From: Streptomyces sp. R44
GTDB taxonomy: Bacteria; Actinomycetota; Actinomycetes; Streptomycetales; Streptomycetaceae
Direction: 5' to 3'
Length of the DNA stretch: 64,000 bases
Assembly (NCBI RefSeq): GCF_041053105.1
Contig: NZ_CP163444.1
Coordinates: 1,674,001 to 1,738,000, forward strand
Position 1 is the stretch's first letter. Every line of letters begins with the position of its first letter. Under the pieces are notes generated by a model, which was not told the origin of the DNA, did no database searches, and was given only the letters and a program-made list of their open reading frames with translations. Made by a program: the position numbers and the translations under genes. This document shows, piece after piece, positions 23,129 to 34,896 of this stretch.

Positions 23129-23836
23129 TCACATTCCTCGTCGGGGAGCGTCCGTGCTCCCAAGGCCGGCCGCCACGTCCCGCAGATAGGGGTTCGTGGC
23201 GCGCTCCTGGCCGATGGTCGTCTGGGGACCGTGTCCCGACAGGACCACGGTCGAGTTGTCGAGCGGCAGGCACACGCGGGCCAGCGACGCGAGCATCTCG
23301 TCCATGTCACCGCCGGGAAGGTCGGTGCGTCCGATGGAGCCGGCGAACAGCAGATCCCCGGAGAAGAACACGGAGGGGATCTCCGTGGTCTCGGGCATCC
23401 GGAAGGTCACCGACCCCTTGGTATGACCGGGCGCGTGGGCGACGGAGAACTCCAGACCGGCGAGCTTCAGCTGGGAGCCGTCGGTGAGCTCGCGCACGTC
23501 GTCGGGCTCTCCCACGGTCAGCTCGCCCATGAGGGGCATCCCGATGGAGCGGCCGAGGGCCTTCTCCGGGTCGCTCATCATGTAGCGGTCGGACGGGTGG
23601 ATCCACGCGGGGACGTCATGGGCGCCGCACACCGGAACGACGGAGGCGACGTGGTCGATGTGTCCATGGGTGAGGACGACGGCGACGGGCTTGAGCCGAT
23701 GCTTCTTCAGCGTCTCCTCGACACCCTGCGTGGCCTGGTGGCCCGGGTCGATGATCACGCACTCCTCGCCTGCGGCGGGGGCGACCAGATAGCAGTTGGT
23801 CCCCCAGGCCCCGGCGGGGAACCCGGCAATCAGCAC
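23129..23836 (-). CDS. MBL-fold metallo-hydrolase (glyoxalase II-like)
   Basis: The 235-residue hydrolase carries H57-x-H59-x-D61-H62 in [11 protein letters not shown], then PGHTKGS and [16 protein letters not shown], the dinuclear metal ligands of glyoxalase II-like enzymes. A GTG at 23836 begins [18 protein letters not shown]. It is conserved upstream of hisS in actinobacteria (Rv2581c). The substrate is unknown; hydrolysis of a thiol-adduct thioester, for example of mycothiol, is a reasonable guess but not shown by sequence. Confidence 0.92.
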   Translation of the reverse strand: MLIAGFPAGAWGTNCYLVAPAAGEECVIIDPGHQATQGVEETLKKHRLKPVAVVLTHGHIDHVASVVPVCGAHDVPAWIHPSDRYMMSDPEKALGRSIGMPLMGELTVGEPDDVRELTDGSQLKLAGLEFSVAHAPGHTKGSVTFRMPETTEIPSVFFSGDLLFAGSIGRTDLPGGDMDEMLASLARVCLPLDNSTVVLSGHGPQTTIGQERATNPYLRDVAAGLGSTDAPRRGM

Positions 23837-23998
23837 GTTCGTCCTTAGTTGTCGTCCGGCACGCGGGCGCGGAACTCGTGGAAACACGGAATGCGGCAGA
23901 TCAGAGCCTACCGGCGGTGCCGGTTCCACAGCCAACCCGTATACGGTACGGGCACATCCGGCCAGGACAGGAACAACCGAGCGACAGGAGCGGACCCG

Positions 23999-24793
23999 GT
24001 GGTCACCAGCGATCAGCGGCGGCGGCAGCTTGCCAGGGAGAAGTACGCGCGGCAGCAGCAGCGGCGGGAGGAGAACCGGCGCAAGGCGAAGCGCCGCAGC
24101 ACCGTCATCGCGGCCTCCCTCGCGGTGGTGCTCGCCGCGGGCGGCGCCGTCTACGCCTCCGTGGCGCTGACGGACGACTCCTCGAAGGGCTCGGACAACA
24201 CGGCGAGCGACACGCCCACCACCCCGGCGCCCACGGAGAGCGAGTCGGCGAGCCCGGAGCCGAAGCTGACCGTGGACCAGAAGGCCACGTACGCCATGGC
24301 CCTCAAGACGAACGAGGGCGAGATCACGATCACCATGGACGCGGCCAAGACGCCGCACACGGTGAACTCCTTCAAGCACCTCGCCGACAAGAAGTACTTC
24401 GACGGGACCAAGTGCCACCGCCTCACGACCGAGGGCATCTACGTGCTCCAGTGCGGCGACCCCAAGGGCGACGGCACCGGCGGCCCCGGCTACACGATCC
24501 CCGACGAGAACCTGACCGCCCTCGGCAAGGCGGGTGCGGACGGCACGGTGACCTTCCCGGCCGGCACCGTCGCCATGGCGAACACGGGGCAGCCGGGCAC
24601 GGGCGGCTCGCAGTTCTTCCTCGTCTACAAGGACACCAAGCTGCCCCCGAGCTACACCCCCTTCGGGAAGATCGACCCGGCGGGCCTGAAGGCGGTCCAG
24701 GACGTGGCGAAGGCCGGTGTCCAGGGCGGCGCCACCGACGGCGCCCCGAAGAAGCCGGTCACCATCGAGAAGGCGACCGTCGCGAAGAAGTGA
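23999..24793 (+). CDS. membrane-anchored cyclophilin-type peptidyl-prolyl isomerase
   Basis: The 264-residue protein has a very basic N-terminus (about 1-42), one membrane segment (STVIAASLAVVLAAGGAVYASVAL), a Ser/Thr/Pro linker, then a cyclophilin domain (about 95-262). That domain has FDGTKCHRLTTEGIYVLQ, GSQFFLVYKD and FGKI. The usual Arg in the FHR motif is shifted (CHRL). It would face outside the cell and help fold exported proteins. The GTG start at 23999 has AGGAG upstream. It corresponds to mycobacterial ppiB (Rv2582), between the MBL/hisS pair and relA. Confidence 0.92.
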   Translation: MVTSDQRRRQLAREKYARQQQRREENRRKAKRRSTVIAASLAVVLAAGGAVYASVALTDDSSKGSDNTASDTPTTPAPTESESASPEPKLTVDQKATYAMALKTNEGEITITMDAAKTPHTVNSFKHLADKKYFDGTKCHRLTTEGIYVLQCGDPKGDGTGGPGYTIPDENLTALGKAGADGTVTFPAGTVAMANTGQPGTGGSQFFLVYKDTKLPPSYTPFGKIDPAGLKAVQDVAKAGVQGGATDGAPKKPVTIEKATVAKK

Positions 24794-24992
24794 GCCCGCT
24801 CGTCCGCACGCGCGCGTGACCGTCCAATCTCGGTCGCGCTGAGTGCGGACAGCCGGGCCGCGGTTCGCCTAGATTGGCGTTGTGCAGCGTGGGCCGTCGG
24901 CCGCGCTGCGATGGCGGGCGAGGCCCGCCGGGAAACTGTGGACGATGCCCGGGGGGTACGACCCCGCGACGGCATCATGGTGAGGAGGCGCT

Positions 24993-26222
24993 GTGAGCAG
25001 CGACCCGTGGGGCCGTGTCGACGAGACGGGCACCGTGTACGTGCGGACGGCCGAGGGCGAGAAGGTCGTCGGATCGTGGCAGGCCGGCACCCCTGAGGAG
25101 GCCCTGGCCTACTTCGAGCGCAAGTACGAGGGCTTGGTTGTCGAGATCGGCCTCCTCGAGAAGCGGGTGAGGACCACCGACCTCTCGGCGAAGGACGCCA
25201 CCGCGGCGATCGAGCACATCCGCCAGCAGGTCGACGAGCACCACGCCGTCGGCGACCTGGCCGCGCTCGCGACCCGTCTCGACAAGCTCGTCGAGACGGT
25301 CGACTCGCGCCGCGAGGAGCGCAAGGCCCAGAAGGCCAAGCAGACCGACGAGGCGCGCTCCGCCAAGGAGAAGCTCGTCACCGAGGCCGAGGAGCTGGCC
25401 CAGAGCGAGCAGTGGCGCTCCGCCGGCGAGCGGCTGCGGGCGCTCGTGGACACCTGGAAGGGCCTTCCCCGGCTCGACCGCAAGTCCGACGACGAGCTGT
25501 GGCACCGCTTCTCGCACGCCCGCTCGGCGTTCTCGAAGCGGCGCAAGGCGCACTTCGCGTCGCTCGACGCCCAGCGCGAGGACGCCCGCAAGGCGAAGGA
25601 GCGTCTGGTCGCCGAGGCGGAGTCGCTGTCGAACTCCACCGACTGGGGCAACACGGCGGCCCGCTACCGCGAGCTGATGGCGGAGTGGAAGGCGGCCGGC
25701 CGCGCCCAGCGCGAGCACGAGGACGACCTGTGGAACCGCTTCCGCGGCGCTCAGGACGTCTTCTTCGCGGCGCGCGGCGAGGTCTTCGCCGAGCGGGACG
25801 CGGAGCAGACCGAGAACCTCAAGCTGAAGGAGGATCTCGCGACCGAGGCCGAGAAGCTGGTGCCGGTGACGGACCTGAAGGCGGCGCGCGCGGCCTTCCG
25901 TTCCCTCAACGAGCGCTGGGAGGCCATCGGCCACGTCCCGCGTGACGCCCGTCCCAAGGTCGAGGGCCGGATGCACACGGTGGAGCGGGCGATCCAGGAG
26001 GCCGAGGAGACCGAGTGGCGCCGGACGAACCCGGAGGCGCGTGCGCGCGCCGCGGGTCTGACCGGTCAGCTGCAGGACGCCGTGGAGAAGCTGCGCAAGC
26101 AGATCGACGCGGCCCGCGCCGCCGGCAACGACGCCAAGGCCGACAAGCTGTCCCGTGAGCTGGAGGGCCGCCAGGCCCTGCTCGACCAGGCGCTGAAGGG
26201 CCTGGAGGAGTTCGGCGGCTGA
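24993..26222 (+). CDS. DUF349 domain protein
   Basis: The 409-residue, highly charged helical protein contains repeated DUF349 units: W(R/K) plus an F or L-containing helix spaced about 75 residues apart, for example WRSAGERLRALVDTWKGL, WGNTAARYRELMAEWKAAG and LKAARAAFRSLNERWEAIG. The predicted fold is extended three-helix repeats. The GTG at 24993 follows an ideal GAGGAGG. It is the last plus-strand gene before a bidirectional terminator facing relA. Function is unknown. Confidence 0.9.
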   Translation: MSSDPWGRVDETGTVYVRTAEGEKVVGSWQAGTPEEALAYFERKYEGLVVEIGLLEKRVRTTDLSAKDATAAIEHIRQQVDEHHAVGDLAALATRLDKLVETVDSRREERKAQKAKQTDEARSAKEKLVTEAEELAQSEQWRSAGERLRALVDTWKGLPRLDRKSDDELWHRFSHARSAFSKRRKAHFASLDAQREDARKAKERLVAEAESLSNSTDWGNTAARYRELMAEWKAAGRAQREHEDDLWNRFRGAQDVFFAARGEVFAERDAEQTENLKLKEDLATEAEKLVPVTDLKAARAAFRSLNERWEAIGHVPRDARPKVEGRMHTVERAIQEAEETEWRRTNPEARARAAGLTGQLQDAVEKLRKQIDAARAAGNDAKADKLSRELEGRQALLDQALKGLEEFGG

Positions 26223-26233
26223 GACCCGCACCC

Positions 26234-26283
26234 GCGTACGAGGAAGGCCCCCGGCATCGCGCCGGGGGCCTTTCTCGTACGCG
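26234..26283. terminator. bidirectional terminator between DUF349 gene and relA
   Basis: GCGTACGAG(G)AAGGCCCCCGGC pairs with GCCGGGGGCCTTTCTCGTACGC around an ATCGC loop, a stem of about 21 bp with A-rich and T-rich flanks. It lies 12 bp after the DUF349 stop and immediately before the relA stop (minus strand). Confidence 0.9.
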
Positions 26284-26286
26284 CCG

Positions 26287-28737
<2,451 letters not shown>

Positions 28738-28749
28738 GAAGCGCTCCTC

Positions 28750-28781
28750 TGGGGGGTTCCCCCGGACGGAGTCTGGGGGAG
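28750..28781 (-). repeat. 32-bp dispersed hairpin repeat in the relA 5' leader
   Basis: The sequence on the minus strand starts CTCCCCCAGACTCCGTCCGG and continues GGGAACCCCCCA. It is clearly the same element as 39317-39348 (about 27 of 32 bases agree). It ends only a few bases before the relA GAGGAG ribosome site, so it is probably in the relA 5' untranslated region. Confidence 0.8.
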
Positions 28782-28914
28782 GTTCCGGGTCCCCCGGTCA
28801 GGCCCGGAAAGGCCATGGTATCGAGCCATGCGTGCCCGTGCTCACGTGCCCGGGTTTCGGACGGCTCCCGGAGGGGCAGCGCCGTGCGGCCCGGGGGACA
28901 TAGGGGGAACGCGG

Positions 28915-28945
28915 AGGGGCGCCCCGGGGATTCCCCGGAGCGCCC
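28915..28945 (-). terminator. hairpin downstream of apt
   Basis: GGGGCGCCCCGGGG pairs with CCCCGGAGCGCCCC with one mismatch and a 3-base loop. It lies about 22 bp past the apt stop codon on the minus strand. It may partly separate apt from relA. Confidence 0.6.
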
Positions 28946-28966
28946 CGATCGGGGTGAACCCCGATG

Positions 28967-29518
28967 TCAGACCGTGATCAGCGCCGTGAGCGGCGCCCCG
29001 CCCAGGGCCGGCTCCAGCCGGGAGCGGCCCGGGAGGAAGCCGAGCTCCATGAGGACGGCGACACCGGCGACCTCGGCGCCCGCGCGGCGGATCAGCTCGA
29101 TGGAGGCCTCGGCCGTGCCGCCGGTGGCGAGGACGTCGTCGATGACCATGACGCGGTCGCCCGCGGCGAGGTCCTCGGCGTGCACCTCGATCTCGGCGGT
29201 GCCGTACTCCAGCTCGTACGCCTGGCGGAGCGTGGCCCCGGGGAGCTTGCCGGCCTTGCGGACCGGGACGAAGCCCAGGCCCGCGCGGACGGCCACCGGG
29301 GCGGCCAGGATGAAGCCGCGGGCCTCCAGGCCGACGATCTTCGTCGCGCCGTGCGCGGAGCACAGCCCGGCGAGGGCGTCGGTGAGGGCCGTGAACGCCA
29401 CCGGGTCCGCGAGCAGCGGCGTGATGTCCTTGAACAGCACGCCCGGCTTCGGGTAGTCGGGGACGTCACGGATGCGGCTGAGCAGGAGCTCGGTGACGCC
29501 CTGGGCCTCGGCGGTCAT
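28967..29518 (-). CDS. apt: adenine phosphoribosyltransferase
   Basis: The 183-residue enzyme salvages adenine to AMP using PRPP. It has FKDITPLLAD, GLEARGFILAAPVA, VRKAGKLPG and the PRPP loop VMVIDDVLATGGTAEA. The ATG at 29518 overlaps the secF stop by four bases (ATGA). The order secD-secF-apt-relA is conserved in actinobacteria and links nucleotide salvage with (p)ppGpp metabolism. Confidence 0.97.
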   Translation of the reverse strand: MTAEAQGVTELLLSRIRDVPDYPKPGVLFKDITPLLADPVAFTALTDALAGLCSAHGATKIVGLEARGFILAAPVAVRAGLGFVPVRKAGKLPGATLRQAYELEYGTAEIEVHAEDLAAGDRVMVIDDVLATGGTAEASIELIRRAGAEVAGVAVLMELGFLPGRSRLEPALGGAPLTALITV

Positions 29519-30585
29519 CCTCGGTGCTCCTGGGTGCCGCGACGGCCGGACCGGGGGCCCACGACGGCGGCCTCGGCGGACAGGTCGTCCGCCGCGTCCA
29601 GCGACTCGCCCTTGGCGGCGGCGCTGGCGCGCTTGGCCATGATGCGCTTCCTGAGCGCCTTGATCGAGGGCTCGCGCTCCTTGAGATCGGCCACCAGCGG
29701 GGTGGCGATGAAGATCGAGGAGTACGCACCCGCGGCGAGGCCCACGAAGAGCGACAGCGAGATGTCGTTGAGCATGCCGGCGCCGAGGACGCCGCCACCG
29801 ATGAAGAGCAGGCCGGCGACCGGAAGGAGCGCGACGACGGTGGTGTTGATCGAACGGACCAGGGTGCCGTTGATCGAGCGGTTGGCCAGCTCGCTGTAGG
29901 TGAAGCGGGTCTGCTTCGTGATGTCCTTCGTCTGCTCCTTGAGGGAGTCGAAGACGACGACGGTGTCGTACAGCGAGTAACCGAGGATCGTCAGCAGGCC
30001 GATGACCGTACCGACGGTGACCTCGAAGCCGACCAGGGAGTAGATGCCCACCGTGATCGTGAGGTCGTGGATGAGGGCGACGAGTGCCGCGACCGCCATT
30101 CTCCACTCGAAGGCGATGGCCAGGTAGATCACCACGAGGATCATGAAGACCCCGAGGCCGGTCCAGGCCTTGGTGGCGATCTGCTCGCCCCAGCTCGGGC
30201 CGACGAGCTCGGCCGCGATCTTCGCCTCGGGGACGTTCAGGTCCTTGGAGAGCTCCGCGCGGACCTGGTCGGACTTGTCGGTGTCGAGGCCGCCGACCTG
30301 GATGCGCAGGGAGCCGTTGCCGAGCTTCTGGACGATCGCGTCGTGGCCGGAGGCCTCTTCCGCGAACTCCTGGGCCTGGCTGACGGAGACGTCCGACTTC
30401 GGGGTGGTGAAGACGGCGCCGCCCTGGAACTCGATGCCCATGTTGAGGCCGCGGACGGCCAGGGCGACGATGGCGGTGATGGTGATCAGGATGGACAGGC
30501 CATACCAGATCTTGCGGTTGCCGATGAAGTCGTAACCGACCTCACCGCGGTGGAGCCGGGCGCCGAGACCGCCGAGCTTCGACAT
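29515..30585 (-). CDS. secF: protein translocase subunit SecF
   Basis: The 356-residue SecF has six membrane segments, with the first periplasmic-type loop containing IEFQGGAVF. The conserved core DLTITVGIYSLVG, LTILGYSLYDTVVVFD and NRSINGTLVRSINTT is present. SecDF uses the proton gradient to pull preproteins across the membrane. The ATG at 30585 is preferred: it follows AAGGAGG and starts one base after the secD stop. The C-terminal 40 residues are charged and cytoplasmic. Confidence 0.97.
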   Translation of the reverse strand: MSKLGGLGARLHRGEVGYDFIGNRKIWYGLSILITITAIVALAVRGLNMGIEFQGGAVFTTPKSDVSVSQAQEFAEEASGHDAIVQKLGNGSLRIQVGGLDTDKSDQVRAELSKDLNVPEAKIAAELVGPSWGEQIATKAWTGLGVFMILVVIYLAIAFEWRMAVAALVALIHDLTITVGIYSLVGFEVTVGTVIGLLTILGYSLYDTVVVFDSLKEQTKDITKQTRFTYSELANRSINGTLVRSINTTVVALLPVAGLLFIGGGVLGAGMLNDISLSLFVGLAAGAYSSIFIATPLVADLKEREPSIKALRKRIMAKRASAAAKGESLDAADDLSAEAAVVGPRSGRRGTQEHRG

Positions 30586-30586
30586 C

Positions 30587-32347
30587 TCACGCCTCCTTCG
30601 CGTCGACGGGGGCGTGGGCACGGCGGGTGCGGCGCAGCGGCGGCTTGGCGCCGAGCCGCTTCGGGTCCAGGCCGGACCACTTGTGACCGTTGCCGAAGAA
30701 CTTGGTCCGGGCGAGCAGCGTCATGACCGGCTTGGTGAAGAGGAACACCACGACGATGTCGAGCAGGGTGGTCAGGCCGAGCGTGAACGCGAAGCCCTGG
30801 ACCTTGCCGACGGTGACGATGAACAGCACGGCCGCGGCCAGGAACGACACGAAGTCGGAGACCAGGATCGTGCGGCGGGCGCGCGGCCAGGCGCGCTCGA
30901 CGGCCGGGCGGAGCGTGCGGCCCTCGCGGAGCTCGTCGCGGATGCGCTCGAAGTAGACGATGAACGAGTCGGCGGTGATACCGATGGCGACGATGGCACC
31001 ACAGACGGCCGGCAGGTTCAGCGCGAAGCCGATGGCCGGGCCGAGCAGGGCCATGAGCACATAGGTGAGGAGCGCCGAGACGGCGAGGCTGAGGATGGCG
31101 ATCAGCGACAGGCCGCGGTAGTAGGCGACCAGGTAGATGATGACCAGGCCGAGACCGATGGCGCCGGCGATGAGACCCGCCTGCAGCTGGTCCCCGCCGA
31201 GCGCGGCGGTGACGGTGTCGACGCTCTGGGTCTGGAAGGCGAGCGGCAGGGCGCCGTAGGACAGGACGTTGCCGAGGTCCTGGGCGGACTGCTGGTTGAA
31301 GCTGCCGGAGATCTGGGCGCTGGCGCTCAGCGTGGTCTGGACGCGGGGCGCGGAGACGACCTCGCCGTCCAGGACGATCGCGAACTGGTTCTGCGGCTCG
31401 GTCTGCTGCGACAGCTTGCTGGTGATCGACTGGAACTTCTTCGAGCCGGCGTCCGTGAACTCCATGTCCACGATCCACTGACCGGTCCGCTGGTCCAGGC
31501 CGGCCTTGGCCTTGTCGACGTCCCTGCCGTCCACCTCGGCCGGGCCGAGGAGGTACTTCTCCCACTGGCCGATCGCGTTCTTGCCACAGGCCACGGTGGG
31601 CTCGGAGGACTTGACGCCCTGGCCGGCGGCGGCGCGGGCCTTGGGGTCGAGGCAGTTCAGGGTGGCGAACTTCTGCTGGAGCGCCGCCGTGGCGGGGTCC
31701 GGCTTCGGGGTCGCCTGCGGGGTCCCGGTGGCCTTCGGCTTCGCGGAGGAGGAGGCGCTCGCGGTGGGCGTCGGGCTCGGGGCCTTGAGGGCCTCGGTGA
31801 GCGCACGGCCCTGCGGGGAGGCGGTGGCCGTCGGGGTCGCCGACTTCTCACCGACCTTCGCACCGGAGGAGGCCGAGGCGGACGGCTTCGGCGAGGCCGA
31901 GCCGGAGGGCGTGGCGCTCGGCGCCGTCTGCGGCGACGCGGCCGCGACGGCGAGAACGGGCCGGAAGTAGAGCTGGGCGGTGGTGCCGACCTGCTCGCGT
32001 GCCTGCTTCTCGTTCGTCCCGCGGGGGATGTTGACGATGATGTTCTCGTCACCCTGCGTCTGGACCTCGGCCTCGGAGACACCCAGACCGTTGACACGGC
32101 GCTCGATGATGCCGACCGCCGTGTTCATGTTGGTCGGGTTGATCGCCGAGTCCTGGCCGGGCTCGGCCTTCGCCTTGAGCGTGATCGACGTGCCGCCGGC
32201 GAGGTCGATGCCGAGGCGCGGGGTGGTGTGCCCCGACCAGAACATCCCGCCGGTGAGCGCGACCATGGCGATCAGGATGAGTGCCAGGGCGCGGCCCGGA
32301 CGGCTCTGTCCCCCCGCCGGCCTTCGGCCCTTCTTCGGTGCTGCCAC
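30587..32347 (-). CDS. secD: protein translocase subunit SecD
   Basis: The 586-residue SecD has the N-terminal membrane anchor, DLAGGTSITL, the P1 head domain and five C-terminal membrane segments with ITADSFIVYFERIRDELREG. The external P1 loop contains an insertion of about 90 residues very rich in Ala, Ser, Thr, Pro and Lys (roughly 130-225, for example SGSASPKPSASASSG). The GTG at 32347 with GGAGATACGACAG upstream is chosen over a longer upstream frame. It is followed by secF one base later. Confidence 0.95.
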   Translation of the reverse strand: MAAPKKGRRPAGGQSRPGRALALILIAMVALTGGMFWSGHTTPRLGIDLAGGTSITLKAKAEPGQDSAINPTNMNTAVGIIERRVNGLGVSEAEVQTQGDENIIVNIPRGTNEKQAREQVGTTAQLYFRPVLAVAAASPQTAPSATPSGSASPKPSASASSGAKVGEKSATPTATASPQGRALTEALKAPSPTPTASASSSAKPKATGTPQATPKPDPATAALQQKFATLNCLDPKARAAAGQGVKSSEPTVACGKNAIGQWEKYLLGPAEVDGRDVDKAKAGLDQRTGQWIVDMEFTDAGSKKFQSITSKLSQQTEPQNQFAIVLDGEVVSAPRVQTTLSASAQISGSFNQQSAQDLGNVLSYGALPLAFQTQSVDTVTAALGGDQLQAGLIAGAIGLGLVIIYLVAYYRGLSLIAILSLAVSALLTYVLMALLGPAIGFALNLPAVCGAIVAIGITADSFIVYFERIRDELREGRTLRPAVERAWPRARRTILVSDFVSFLAAAVLFIVTVGKVQGFAFTLGLTTLLDIVVVFLFTKPVMTLLARTKFFGNGHKWSGLDPKRLGAKPPLRRTRRAHAPVDAKEA

Positions 32348-32443
32348 CTGTCGTATCTCCCTGTCCAACCGCCTCACGCCGGGTATGCGTGAGACGGCCA
32401 CGAAGTGTGTGTGGGGACCTGCCCCCGCAGACGTGGAACCGTT

Positions 32444-32485
32444 CCGGGGACCGCGCTCGCCGGTGGGCGTGCGCGCGGTCCCCGG
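32444..32485 (-). terminator. hairpin between yajC and secD
   Basis: CCGGGGACCGCGC (32444-32456) and GCGCGGTCCCCGG (32473-32485) form a perfect 13-bp stem with a 16-base loop, seven bases past the yajC stop. In a yajC-secD-secF transcript it would act as a partial terminator or a processing site. Confidence 0.55.
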
Positions 32486-32491
32486 CCGCGA

Positions 32492-32974
32492 CTACTTCGC
32501 GTCGGTCTCGCCGTCGGCCTTGCCGTCCTTCTGACCCTCGGCGGCGGCCTCGGCCGCGTCCGACTTCTTCGTCAGGTCGGCCTTCGGCGCGTCCTCGACG
32601 GTCTCCGCGTCCTTGGCCTCGGCGGCCTCGGCGGCCTCGGTCAGCGAGGAGGCGTCGTCCGGGACGACGGTGTCGGTGTCCGACTCCTCGTCGTCGCCGT
32701 GGACGATCCGGTTGTACTCGGAGTCCTCCAGGACCGCGCCGATCGCGTTCTTCGCGTAGACCGCGTGCACGCCGGGCGCGACCTCGAGGAGAACGGTCTC
32801 GTCGCCGATCTCCTTGACGGTGGCGTACATCCCCCCGATCGTCCGTACGCCGGTGCCGGGCTGCATCTCATTGCGCATCTGCGCCGCCGCCTGCTGCTTC
32901 TTCTTGGCAGAGCGGGTCATCAGGAACATGGCCCCGATGAGGACGATGAAGGGGAGGAGGGTCACGATGCTCAC
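32492..32974 (-). CDS. yajC: preprotein translocase subunit YajC
   Basis: The 160-residue YajC has one N-terminal membrane segment (IVTLLPFIVLIGAMFLM), the conserved AAAQMRNEMQPGTGVRTIGGMYATV region and a long acidic Glu/Ala/Asp-rich tail typical of actinobacteria. It associates with SecDF. The GTG at 32974 opens it. It lies between ruvB and secD, as in Rv2588c. Confidence 0.95.
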   Translation of the reverse strand: MSIVTLLPFIVLIGAMFLMTRSAKKKQQAAAQMRNEMQPGTGVRTIGGMYATVKEIGDETVLLEVAPGVHAVYAKNAIGAVLEDSEYNRIVHGDDEESDTDTVVPDDASSLTEAAEAAEAKDAETVEDAPKADLTKKSDAAEAAAEGQKDGKADGETDAK

Positions 32975-33139
32975 GGGACGGGTTTCCTTCGCACGGTCGC
33001 GGAGAACCCGCGGCCTGATCTTCGGGGGTGGGCGCGCCGACCGGAAAGGGCGGCATCGGCGGAGTCTAGGCGAGTCCGCATCGATGGAACAACGTCCAGC
33101 ATCGCACCCCGGTTCCGGTCCGGGCGAGTGTCCGCACCG

Positions 33140-34231
33140 TCACGCCCCGAAGAGCCCCTGTTGTCCCGATCCCATGCCGTACCCTGCGCTCCCCGGGCCC
33201 GCTGCCTGCGGCGGAACGAGTCCGAGGTGCGTCCATGCCGCGGGTGTGGCGACCCGGCCACGGGGGGTGCGCGCCAGCAGACCTTCGCGTACGAGGAAGG
33301 GTTCGGCGACCTCCTCGACCGTCTCGCGCTCCTCCCCCACGGCGACCGCGAGGGTGGACAGACCGACCGGTCCGCCGCCGAAGAGCTTGAGCAGGGCCTC
33401 CAGGACCGCGCGGTCGAGCCGGTCGAGACCGCGGCTGTCCACCTCGTACACGCTGAGGGCCGCCTCGGAGACCTCCCGGGTGATCACTCCGTCGGCCCTG
33501 ACCTGGGCGTAGTCCCGGACCCGGCGCAGCAGACGGTTGGCGATGCGGGGGGTGCCGCGGGAGCGGCCGGCGATCTCGGCGGCGCCGTCGGGGTCGATCT
33601 CGACGTCGAGGAGTCCGGCGGAGCGGTGGATCACGCGCTGGAGCTCGGCCGGGTCGTAGAACTCCATGTGGCCGGTGAAGCCGAAGCGGTCGCGCAGCGG
33701 GGGCGGCAGGAGTCCGGCCCGGGTGGTGGCGCCGACCAGGGTGAAGGGCGGGAGTTCCAGGGGGATGGCGGTGGCGCCGGGGCCCTTGCCGACGATGACG
33801 TCGACACGGAAGTCCTCCATCGCCATGTAGAGCATCTCCTCGGCAGGCCGGGACATCCGGTGGATCTCGTCGAGGAAGAGGATCTCGCCCTCCTGGAGGG
33901 AGGAGAGGATCGCGGCGAGATCGCCGGCGTGCTGGATGGCGGGGCCCGAGGTGATGCGGATCGGCGCGTTCATCTCGGCCGCGATGATCATCGAGAGGGT
34001 GGTCTTGCCGAGGCCGGGGGCGCCGGAGAGCAGCACGTGGTCGGCGGTGGCACCGCGCTGGCGGGCGGCCTTGAGGACGAGGTCGAGCTGCTGGCGGACC
34101 TTCTCCTGGCCGACGAACTCGCTGAGGTCCTTGGGGCGCAGGGCCGCCTCGACGGCCTGGTCGTCGCCCTCGGCGGAGGCGCCGACGATCCGCGCGTCCG
34201 GCTCGGCGGTGCTGTCGTCGTCCCAGTTCAC
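33140..34231 (-). CDS. ruvB: Holliday junction branch migration ATPase RuvB
   Basis: The 363-residue AAA+ motor has [14 protein letters not shown], Walker [10 protein letters not shown], Walker [17 protein letters not shown] (sensor I) and the winged-helix C domain ending [17 protein letters not shown]. The C-terminus carries a Gly/Ala/Pro tail. The GTG at 34231 ([11 protein letters not shown]) begins the protein after a 32-bp gap from ruvA. It drives branch migration with RuvA, and RuvC cuts the junction. Confidence 0.97.
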   Translation of the reverse strand: MNWDDDSTAEPDARIVGASAEGDDQAVEAALRPKDLSEFVGQEKVRQQLDLVLKAARQRGATADHVLLSGAPGLGKTTLSMIIAAEMNAPIRITSGPAIQHAGDLAAILSSLQEGEILFLDEIHRMSRPAEEMLYMAMEDFRVDVIVGKGPGATAIPLELPPFTLVGATTRAGLLPPPLRDRFGFTGHMEFYDPAELQRVIHRSAGLLDVEIDPDGAAEIAGRSRGTPRIANRLLRRVRDYAQVRADGVITREVSEAALSVYEVDSRGLDRLDRAVLEALLKLFGGGPVGLSTLAVAVGEERETVEEVAEPFLVREGLLARTPRGRVATPAAWTHLGLVPPQAAGPGSAGYGMGSGQQGLFGA

Positions 34232-34263
34232 GGTGGTGGTTGCCTTCTCGTTCGTACGGGCGG

Positions 34264-34896
34264 TCAGCGGGCGCGGTTCAGGGTCTGCAGCGCGGCGCGC
34301 AGCAGCTGGGGCACGGGGGCGGAGCCGGTCTCGGCGAGGGCGGCCTCGGCCTGCGGCGTGACGGCGCTGACGGCCTCCTCGGCCTCGCGGCTCGCGTAGC
34401 CGAGGCCGATCAGGGCGGCGGACAGCTGCTCGGTCCACGGGGCGGGGCCCGTGGCCGCGGCACGCTGGGCGCCGACGAGACCGCTGCTGCCGAGCGGGGC
34501 GCCGAGCTTGTCCTTCAGTTCGAGGAGGAGCTTCTGCGCGCCCTTCTTGCCGATGCCGGGGACGGCGGTGAGGGCCTTCTCGTCGCCGGTGGCGACGGCG
34601 AGGCGCAGCGCGTCGGGGCTGTGCACCCCCAGCATGGCCTGGGCGAGGCGGGGGCCGACGCCGCTGGCGGTCTGGAGGAGCTCGAAGACCTGGCGCTCGT
34701 CGTCGTCGGCGAAGCCGTACAGCGTGAGGGAGTCCTCCCGGACCACCAGGGAGGTGGCGAGCCGGGCGTGCTCACCGAGGCGCAGCCCGGCGATGGTGTT
34801 CGGGGTGCACTGGACGGCCATGCCCACTCCCCCCACCTCGACGACGGCGGTCGTGGGGGCGAGTGCGGCGACCGGGCCGCTCACGAAGGCGATCAT
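34264..34896 (-). CDS. ruvA: Holliday junction DNA-binding protein RuvA
   Basis: The 210-residue RuvA has the OB domain [20 protein letters not shown], two HhH motifs ([13 protein letters not shown] and [16 protein letters not shown]) and the C-terminal domain III that contacts RuvB. The ATG at 34896 overlaps the ruvC stop by four bases (ATGA). It is the middle gene of ruvC-ruvA-ruvB. Confidence 0.97.
   Translation of the reverse strand: MIAFVSGPVAALAPTTAVVEVGGVGMAVQCTPNTIAGLRLGEHARLATSLVVREDSLTLYGFADDDERQVFELLQTASGVGPRLAQAMLGVHSPDALRLAVATGDEKALTAVPGIGKKGAQKLLLELKDKLGAPLGSSGLVGAQRAAATGPAPWTEQLSAALIGLGYASREAEEAVSAVTPQAEAALAETGSAPVPQLLRAALQTLNRAR

Noticed and set aside
23129..24418. Extended open frame upstream of the MBL hydrolase
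   Set aside because: Sequence before the GTG at 23836 is antisense to the cyclophilin gene and has no family similarity.
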